Positions 1 to 4,190 of a DNA stretch of 5,047 nt are shown here, piece after piece. The DNA comes from Bacillota bacterium (lineage in GTDB: Bacteria > Bacillota > Clostridia > Christensenellales > CALWSW01), in contig JAEYFO010000191.1 in NCBI GenBank assembly GCA_023402915.1, positions 1-5,047 on the forward strand. Reading direction: 5' to 3'. Made by a program: the position numbers and the translations under genes. The notes beneath the pieces were generated by a model. The model saw only the letters and a list, made by a program, of their open reading frames with translations, had not been told where the DNA came from and made no database searches. Position 1 is the first letter of the stretch, and every line of letters starts with the position of its first letter.

Positions 1-135
1 ATTTTCCTGTACGATGATAAAATGGTGATCACCTTCAACTACAAGGAAGGCACGAAAACCATCACCTTCGCGGAATTGCAGGAAGCTGTCAGCAACAAAA
101 ACGGTTCGGATTTGGATTGCCTTGTTGCACCATAA
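1..135 (+). CDS. C-terminal end of a large serine recombinase (partial)
   Basis: Frame 1 is open from the window edge to a TAA at 133-135 and gives 44 residues. It contains the run YDDKMVITFNYKEGTKTITF followed by GSDLDCLVAP. This is the kind of tail I know from large serine recombinases (resolvase/invertase N-terminal domain plus recombinase and zinc-ribbon domains) carried by clostridial conjugative and mobilizable elements, where it usually reads like FNYKDGTKTI followed by SDL and a short APP-like end. The catalytic serine domain lies outside the window, so activity cannot be judged. In such elements the recombinase gene usually sits at one end, close to the attachment site, so the element would extend to the left. 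A terminator follows directly. The family call rests on a short tail remembered from the family, so it is good but not certain. Confidence 0.7.
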   Translation: MFLYDDKMVITFNYKEGTKTITFAELQEAVSNKNGSDLDCLVAP

Positions 136-170
136 AAGCACGATAGTTTCAAGGCTGTCGTGCTTTTTTT
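135..170 (+). terminator. Intrinsic terminator of the recombinase gene
   Basis: Bases 135-146 pair with 155-166 in a 12-bp stem (one G-T wobble, 144 with 157) around an 8-base loop. A run of seven T (164-170) follows on the plus strand. The stem starts on the last base of the recombinase stop codon, which is typical of a compact gene-end terminator. Confidence 0.88.
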
Positions 171-677
171 ATTACAACATATTTCTGCGCAAGCAGAGCG
201 AAAAGCGCTTGCTGGAATCTTTTTGCAAGACGAAAGTTCTTCTCTTTCGCAGGTGGGTGGGAGATTTGTTCAATCCGGCCGAATCAGGTGAGTTTGGAGA
301 GAAAAGAAGCTGGAACGATCCATGAATGATTTCCGGATAGCTCCAAATTGAATCGCTTGACAACAAGCGTTAATGACTCGCGTGGGCGGAGAGGCAGCCG
401 GGCGCACAGTCTTTCAGGGATGAAAAAGGAGAGGATACCGACGAAATAATGTTATGCTTTTTGGAAAACAAACTGCTTCACTCGTCGAAGGAGTTCGAAC
501 ATACGACGGCGCACAGAGAAAATTCTGCTGTTCTGATTTGAGCGAAAAAGTTGTCTGAGTAAAGAAACGGAATTTTAAGAAGAATACATTCTTTTTGCGA
601 AAAGCCCATCGTCACAGACAAAGATTTTTTGAAAAGCCCCTGTTCGGTTTCCTTTTGACAGGGGAAAAGACTGTCAT

Positions 678-712
678 AACAGCCGGTTTCCAGCCGATGA
701 GACGGCTGTTTT
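678..712 (+). other. Stem-loop with short T-tail
   Basis: Bases 678-685 (AACAGCCG) pair perfectly with 703-710 (CGGCTGTT) around a 17-base loop, followed only by TT at 711-712. The tail is too short for a confident terminator. The CGGCT arm (703-707) can also pair with AGCCG copies at 692-696 and 750-754, so alternative folds exist. Confidence 0.35.
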
Positions 713-720
713 GCTCTGCC

Positions 721-762
721 AAACGGTGGGGTTATTTTTGCGCTCTCCGAGCCGTTTTTTTT
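721..762 (+). terminator. Candidate intrinsic terminator
   Basis: AAACGG (721-726) pairs with CCGTTT (752-757). A T-G wobble (727 with 751) and an inner GGGG/CTCC stem across a two-base bulge can extend it. Eight T follow (755-762). It is oriented for plus-strand transcription, yet the recombinase already has its own terminator and no gene was found between them. Either it ends an unrecognised small transcript or it is a backup terminator. The outer stem is short, so confidence is moderate. Confidence 0.42.
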
Positions 763-873
763 ACATCGGGTAAAAAATTGCCTTGTGATAGTCTAATGAA
801 TCCCGCCCACTGAAATAACAGGCAGGGAAGAGGGGGACGCAATTTTTTCGGCAGCGTTGCGTATTCTACGAAT

Positions 874-916
874 AAAAGGGCCATATCTCCTCAAAGCGGA
901 GATATGACCCTTTTTT
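874..916. terminator. Bidirectional terminator at the end of the codB operon
   Basis: Bases 874-890 pair with 898-914: 16 base pairs with one mismatch (881/907) and a 7-base loop. Six T (911-916) follow on the plus strand. The A run at 874-877 gives a T-tail on the minus strand. It lies about 46 bases beyond the codB stop codon, so its main job should be to end the minus-strand phosphoribosyltransferase-codB transcript. It would also stop plus-strand transcripts arriving from the left. Confidence 0.9.
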
Positions 917-962
917 GCGAAAGCCCTTTTCACAAGCGGCTGCTTGCTGGAAGAAGAGATGC

Positions 963-2207
963 TCACTTCTTGTTCTTCCTGACGGCGTAGCCAACCAGAT
1001 AGCACACGGCGGCCACGGCCATGCCGTTGAGGGAAGCGACGCCCCAGGGCACCAGGTTCGCCACCAGAGCGCCCAGCACCACGCCGGCAACGGCGAACCA
1101 GTTCACCTTTTCAGTGACCTTGACGTCATCATATTGATCCTTATTCAGGAAGTAGCCCAGCACCAGAATGATGCCCACCGGCGGCAGCGTGCAGTTGAGG
1201 ATGTTCAGCCAGTTGCAGAAGTTCCAGTACAGCCACACGGACAGCACCGTGCCGATCACGCCGGAAACCAGCACCATGGGCTTCTTCCGCTTGCCAAAGA
1301 TGTTGGCCAGACCCAGACCGGCGGAATAGAGCGCGTTGTCGTTGGTCGTCCAGATGTTCAGCCCCAGAACCAGAATGGCCAGATAGAACAGGTTGAGGTT
1401 GATCATCACCTCGAAAATATCATTGCCGCCCACGTAGACAGAGGAAACAGCGCCGAAGAAGAACATCAGGGAGTTGCCGATGAAGAATGCAACCACCGTG
1501 GTGATGATGCCGGCCTTGCCGCTCTTTGCAAAACGGGAGAAGTTCGGCGTCGCCGTGCCGCCGGAGACGAAGGAGCCGACCACCAGACCGGCGCCGCCGA
1601 TGATGGTCAGCGTGCCGCTGGACTTGGCAAACTGATCCACCAGCGTGCCGTTGCCTCGCGCCACAGCGAGGATCATGGCCACAGTACCCAGCACCGCCAC
1701 AAGCGGAACGGCGATGTAGCTGACGATGGTCAGGGACTTGATGCCGAAATAGGCGGAAGCCGTCATGCACACGCCGGCAAGCACCACCAGCAGCCACTGC
1801 GCCACCTGGCTGCCGCCGAGCAGCTCGTTGGCGACCGGGATCGCAAACATGGCGATGCCCACGCCGAACCAGCCGATCTGCGTCAGGGAAATCATCGCGG
1901 AGGGCAGATAGGAGCCCTTAGAGCCGAAAGATTTGCGCGCCAGCAGGTCAAGGCTCATGCCGGTCTTTGCGCCCACATAGCCCAAAAGACCCGTGTACAG
2001 GCTCAAAATCAGACCGCCCAGAACGATGGAGATGAGAAAGCCGCTGAAGTTCAGTCCTTCGGCCAACTGCTGGCCGACCCACATGCTGGCAGAGAAAAAG
2101 GTGAAGCCCAGCATGATCATGAACATGGTCATGACGCTGCGCCGGGCGCTTTGAGGGACTTTCTCTTCTGCGTAGTCGATGTCCACTACCGTTTTGTCGT
2201 TTTTCAT
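963..2207 (-). CDS. codB: Cytosine permease CodB (NCS1 family)
   Basis: The 414-residue product is a polytopic inner-membrane transporter of the nucleobase:cation symporter-1 family. It closely resembles E. coli CodB (about 419 residues), which takes up cytosine by cation symport. Matching blocks include VPQSAR near residues 18-22, the FFSASMW segment (37-43), LGYVGAKTG with LLARKSFGSKGS (75-99), TQIGWFGVGIAMFAIPV (109-125), GLNIWTTNDNALY (282-294) and LPPVG (341-345). About twelve hydrophobic segments cover the chain, and a short KNKK tail ends it. An in-frame ATG at 2300 exists, but the start at 2207 is chosen because AAAGGA lies 9 bases upstream and the family N-terminus begins there. It is the second gene of an operon behind a phosphoribosyltransferase-like gene and is closed by the terminator at 874-916. 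No cytosine deaminase gene (codA), the usual partner, is in the window. Family is near certain; cytosine as substrate is likely, not proven. Confidence 0.93.
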   Translation of the reverse strand: MKNDKTVVDIDYAEEKVPQSARRSVMTMFMIMLGFTFFSASMWVGQQLAEGLNFSGFLISIVLGGLILSLYTGLLGYVGAKTGMSLDLLARKSFGSKGSYLPSAMISLTQIGWFGVGIAMFAIPVANELLGGSQVAQWLLVVLAGVCMTASAYFGIKSLTIVSYIAVPLVAVLGTVAMILAVARGNGTLVDQFAKSSGTLTIIGGAGLVVGSFVSGGTATPNFSRFAKSGKAGIITTVVAFFIGNSLMFFFGAVSSVYVGGNDIFEVMINLNLFYLAILVLGLNIWTTNDNALYSAGLGLANIFGKRKKPMVLVSGVIGTVLSVWLYWNFCNWLNILNCTLPPVGIILVLGYFLNKDQYDDVKVTEKVNWFAVAGVVLGALVANLVPWGVASLNGMAVAAVCYLVGYAVRKNKK

Positions 2208-2366
2208 CTGGGGAAATCCTTTCTTTATACTTTTTATACTCTTTGCCGGCTCAAAAAGCCCATACGCTCCCCGACGCATACCCGAAAAAAGGGACGCCAT
2301 GCGCCTGAAAGGGCCCTGTGCGCCGGGAAGGGCATGACAACCCCCTTCGCCGGCTCAGAGTATCGT
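2208..2366 (-). other. Structured spacer between the phosphoribosyltransferase gene and codB
   Basis: This 159-base spacer is long for two genes of one operon. On the transcribed strand a hairpin starts 12 bases after the stop codon: 2350-2354 with 2322-2326 and 2343-2348 with 2327-2332, 11 base pairs with one bulged base. There is no T-tail, so it does not look like a terminator. A longer-range inverted repeat pairs 2349-2363 with 2236-2250 (13 of 15 positions) and uses the same GCCGGC bases, so the two folds exclude each other. The distal arm lies about 14 bases upstream of the codB ribosome binding site. No promoter for codB alone was found. I do not recognise a known riboswitch class. Confidence 0.45.
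2217..2222 (-). promoter_or_regulatory. Ribosome binding site of codB
   Basis: On the minus strand AAAGGA lies 9 bases before the ATG at 2207, behind an A-rich stretch. It favours this start over the in-frame ATG at 2300, whose extra 31 residues are unlike the family. Confidence 0.7.
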
Positions 2367-3464
2367 TTACAGGATGTACTTTTTCAGCGTAGTAGTGAAC
2401 TCGTCGATCCGTTGCCGCGCGATCTGTTCGAGAGAAACGTCCCGCAGGCTTTCCACAAAGCCGCGTTCCTGCTGATAGAGCCAGCGCGTGGTTTTCGCAT
2501 CCAGCTTTTCGTAGTGGCAGTCCTTGAGCCAGTCCTCATAGGAAATGGGCAGCGCGTGGCCCAGCTTTTCTTCCAGCAGCGCCTGCTTGTCGATGGTGCC
2601 GGCCCGCTCCAGAATGCCGTTCCAGAATTCCAGCACTTCTTCGATGTGGTCGTGGATCTCGTACCGGCGGGCGCCGCCGTCGTAGATCGTGCATTTTTCA
2701 AAGAGGGGATTTTGCATGGAAAGAGTTTCGCGGCGGAACGCCGGCGCGATGATGCCGCCCTTCCAGTAGAAGTCGATCAGTGCCCGGTTGATGCCGGAAA
2801 CGCCCTTGTCGCCTTCTTCATAGCAGTTGAATACGCCTTCATAATAGACGGTAACAAACCCTTCGAAATCCGGCCAGTAGCCGCGGATCTCCCGCGTCAG
2901 GTTTTCCAGCGTCTCAACGCCCTGCCGCCCGCCAATGGTGAAGAGGACGATGTTTCGCAGCTGCGCGCCCTGCTGGCGGTAATAATCCGTCACATAGCGC
3001 AGGCAGTTGACCAGCGTTTCCCCCGAAGCGATGATATCGCCGATGAGCAGGGTGCTGTTCGGCACGGTGGACAGCTTGGAATATTTGATCTCCAGCCCGG
3101 CCAGATCGCCGTTTTTGAACACGCGCTCGCTGGACATGAAGCTGATGTCATGGACGCGGATGTGTTCCTTGTAGCAGCTCTCCTCAAGGGGATAGTTGAG
3201 CGCGCCCCGCAAAATGGAGAGGATGTTTGCAGAAGTGATCTTCTTTTTTTCCTTCAGGTAATACATCATCTGAGAAGTTGACGTTACCAGCGAAGCGTAT
3301 ACTTCGTAGCCGACGACCTCCGGATGGTTCATCAGCTTACGGGTCTCCGCTTCCGAGACAATGTAGTATTCGTTGAGAAAGTTTCCGCCCATCAGACGGT
3401 AGCAGTCCACGCCCTGATCGCAGAACTCCGGTACGAGCTGCACGTCTTTCCAGTTTTCGATCAT
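2367..3464 (-). CDS. Type I phosphoribosyltransferase-like protein, nucleobase salvage
   Basis: The product has 365 residues. LLIGDIIASGETL at 139-151 fits the PRPP-binding motif of type I phosphoribosyltransferases (hydrophobic strand, acidic residue D143, then A-S-G-E-T). SILRGALNYPLEES at 83-96 resembles the pyrophosphate-loop region after the first strand (compare ILRAG in uracil phosphoribosyltransferase). The motif has GD where the classical form has two acidic residues, and about 100 helical, charged residues (from roughly 265) follow the core, so it is longer than Upp, Apt or PyrE (about 180-215). No signal peptide or membrane segment is seen. The start at 3464 is chosen because GGAGGG stands 7 bases upstream; the ATG at 3482 would put that site inside the gene. 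Its place in front of codB suggests it transfers the imported base, or one derived from it, to PRPP. The exact base is unknown. Confidence 0.78.
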   Translation of the reverse strand: MIENWKDVQLVPEFCDQGVDCYRLMGGNFLNEYYIVSEAETRKLMNHPEVVGYEVYASLVTSTSQMMYYLKEKKKITSANILSILRGALNYPLEESCYKEHIRVHDISFMSSERVFKNGDLAGLEIKYSKLSTVPNSTLLIGDIIASGETLVNCLRYVTDYYRQQGAQLRNIVLFTIGGRQGVETLENLTREIRGYWPDFEGFVTVYYEGVFNCYEEGDKGVSGINRALIDFYWKGGIIAPAFRRETLSMQNPLFEKCTIYDGGARRYEIHDHIEEVLEFWNGILERAGTIDKQALLEEKLGHALPISYEDWLKDCHYEKLDAKTTRWLYQQERGFVESLRDVSLEQIARQRIDEFTTTLKKYIL

Positions 3465-3471
3465 CTCAGTT

Positions 3472-3477
3472 CCCTCC
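3472..3477 (-). promoter_or_regulatory. Ribosome binding site of the phosphoribosyltransferase gene
   Basis: GGAGGG lies 7 bases before the ATG at 3464 and only three bases after the T-tail of the leader terminator, so translation of the gene depends on read-through. It decides the start against the ATG at 3482. The site is perfectly complementary to CCCTCC (3550-3555) in the upstream pyrimidine tract. Confidence 0.8.
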
Positions 3478-3480
3478 AAC

Positions 3481-3518
3481 AAAAAGGACCGCCTGCCATT
3501 TGGGGGCAGAGGGTCCTT
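3481..3518 (-). terminator. Leader terminator (attenuator) before the phosphoribosyltransferase gene
   Basis: On the minus strand AAGGACC (3518-3512) pairs with GGTCCTT (3490-3484). Inside it CTGCC-type arms (3505-3509 with 3493-3497) form a 5-bp upper stem around a 7-base loop. Five T (3481-3485) follow. Such a GC-rich hairpin with a U-tail between a promoter and the first ribosome binding site has no gene end to serve, so it is best read as an attenuator. It begins 14 bases after the stop codon of the leader peptide, close enough that a ribosome at that stop would cover or crowd its 5' arm. Confidence 0.82.
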
Positions 3519-3532
3519 GGTTTACGATATTT

Positions 3533-3583
3533 TCAGTAGAAGAAAAGAAGGAGGGGGCGCTTCGCACGCTTTTTCGACAGCAT
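3533..3583 (-). CDS. 16-residue leader peptide of the phosphoribosyltransferase-codB operon
   Basis: An ATG at 3583 opens a frame of 16 codons that ends in TGA at 3533. The peptide is MLSKKRAKRPLLLFFY. A very strong Shine-Dalgarno sequence (AGGGAGGG, core 3591-3596) lies 7 bases upstream, so translation is likely. The promoter sits just upstream, giving a start point near 3608, and the attenuator follows 14 bases after the stop. The Pro-Leu-Leu-Leu-Phe-Phe end is what an uninterrupted pyrimidine run must encode. The RNA sequence, not the amino acids, therefore seems to be selected, as in the pyrBI leader of enterobacteria. Attenuation by Leu or Phe tRNA charging is possible in principle but would make little sense for nucleobase genes. 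The frame and signals are seen directly; the role is inferred. Confidence 0.7.
   Translation of the reverse strand: MLSKKRAKRPLLLFFY
3538..3557 (-). promoter_or_regulatory. 20-base all-pyrimidine tract in the leader, candidate polymerase pause site
   Basis: Twenty consecutive C or T on the transcribed strand, five C first and then increasingly T, lie inside the leader peptide just before the attenuator. In E. coli pyrBI and pyrE, U-rich leader tracts slow RNA polymerase when UTP is scarce; the trailing ribosome then catches up and prevents the terminator. Here both C and U are abundant, so UTP or CTP could be sensed. The tract can also pair with the leader's Shine-Dalgarno site (3591-3599 with 3548-3555, 8 bp with one bulge). 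Confidence 0.5.
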
Positions 3584-3614
3584 ATTCCAACCCTCCCTTT
3601 TTTATACTGTTGCT

Positions 3615-3643
3615 ATTATACGGAGAAGCCTTTCGCTTGTCAA
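3615..3643 (-). promoter_or_regulatory. Consensus sigma-A promoter of the phosphoribosyltransferase-codB operon
   Basis: TTGACA (3638-3643) and TATAAT (3615-3620) on the minus strand are both perfect and are separated by exactly 17 bases. Transcription should start at an A near 3608, giving a leader of about 144 bases before the ATG at 3464. A promoter this strong suggests control comes later, at the attenuator. A small A+T-rich inverted repeat (AATTT/AAATT, about 3670-3685) lies upstream, too far for a normal UP element. Confidence 0.92.
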
Positions 3644-3695
3644 GAAGGGGGCGCCGCATAACACGGGAGAATTTCAAATAAATTTTTGCACCCGG

Positions 3696-4127
3696 TCATT
3701 CCGGCTTTCCGCAGAGGCGGCAGGGTTCTTCCGCTTTGGCCTTTTTTGGCGGCAGGATCGTTCTGACGCCAAAGAGAAAATACAGCAGGTGACAGAGCCA
3801 GACCAAGGCCACGATGGCGCAGGGCAGCCAGAGCCCCTTTCGCAGCATCATGAAAATGCCGAAGCCCATCAGCAGCGTGACGGATGTGAGGATCGCCGCC
3901 TTGGTGCGGACAGTCATGCCCTTTTTCTGTACGAAATCAGAAAGGTGCTTTTGATACAGCGCCGTTCCCACAAACCAGTCGTGGAGCTTTTGCGAGGAAT
4001 TTGCAAAGCAGAACACCGTCAAAAGGAAGAAGGGCACGGTGGGCAAAATGGGCAAAACGACGCCCACGCAGCCGAGTGCAAGGCTCAAATAGCCGAAAAA
4101 GAGGAAAAACAGTCGCTTCAGCTTCAT
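3696..4127 (-). CDS. ybaN: YbaN/DUF454 family small membrane protein
   Basis: The 143-residue product matches E. coli YbaN (about 125 residues) over its first half: a long hydrophobic stretch with LGCVGVVLPILPTVPFFLL (18-36), then CFANSSQKLHDWF (40-52). Two further membrane segments lie near 78-95 and 100-119. The family is an inner-membrane group of unknown function. The start at 4127 has AAGGAG 7 bases upstream. The C-terminus is unusual: after the last membrane segment a charged tail ends in CRLCG (136-140), a CxxCG knuckle that could bind metal or be redox active and is absent from E. coli YbaN as I recall it. The gene starts 63 bases after the stop of the ABC exporter gene with no terminator or promoter visible between them, so they are probably co-transcribed. 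No strong terminator follows. Confidence 0.88.
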   Translation of the reverse strand: MKLKRLFFLFFGYLSLALGCVGVVLPILPTVPFFLLTVFCFANSSQKLHDWFVGTALYQKHLSDFVQKKGMTVRTKAAILTSVTLLMGFGIFMMLRKGLWLPCAIVALVWLCHLLYFLFGVRTILPPKKAKAEEPCRLCGKPE

Positions 4128-4190
4128 GGGACGGCTCCTTTCTGCGCCGGAAAGATCAGTCGGTTCGATACGCGCACGGGGGAGAAGCGT

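Larger units (their letters stand above)
171..873. other. Gene-poor spacer between recombinase end and codB terminator
   Basis: No convincing gene is seen in these 700 bases. The open frames here are short, lack properly spaced ribosome binding sites and give low-complexity or basic peptides. The longest from ATG with some protein-like character is 34 codons at 454-558; its only SD-like stretch (426-434) is too far away. The left part (about 171-600) looks A+T-richer than the operons to the right. A 6-bp perfect palindrome with a 4-base spacer lies at 354-369. The right part (590-873) is packed with hairpins at 637-664, 678-710, 721-757 and 837-862. Because it follows a recombinase gene that reads out of an element, this stretch is the likely place for the element/chromosome junction. 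No attachment core can be identified without the other end. Confidence 0.6.

Noticed and set aside
265..290. Possible tRNA T-arm (GTTCAATCC)
   Set aside because: No matching 5-bp T-stem, anticodon arm or acceptor stem could be built around it.
357..385. TTGACA at 357-362 as a plus-strand promoter
   Set aside because: The -10 position reads GCGTGG, and the hexamer lies inside a small palindrome.
454..558. 34-codon open frame with somewhat protein-like composition
   Set aside because: The nearest SD-like sequence is about 19 bases from the ATG, the peptide was not recognised, and no promoter was found. It is mentioned in the spacer entry only.
655..683. TTGACA at 655-660 as a plus-strand promoter
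   Set aside because: There is no acceptable -10 hexamer at 16-18 bases; the TTGACA is part of a hairpin arm.
595..813. 72-codon plus-strand frame from a TTG
   Set aside because: It has no ribosome binding site, and it runs through several hairpins including a candidate terminator.
2208..2300. N-terminal extension of CodB from the ATG at 2300
   Set aside because: The extra 31 residues are unlike the family, and the ATG at 2207 has a well-placed ribosome binding site.
915..3281. Very long open frame of 788 codons on the plus strand across both nucleobase genes
   Set aside because: It is the antisense shadow of codB and the phosphoribosyltransferase gene. Its product is His, Gln and Ala rich with no domain, and the minus-strand products match known families.
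3464..3608. Purine, preQ1, guanidine or PRPP riboswitch in the operon leader
   Set aside because: None of the conserved cores I know are present, and the strong leader ORF before the terminator explains the region better.
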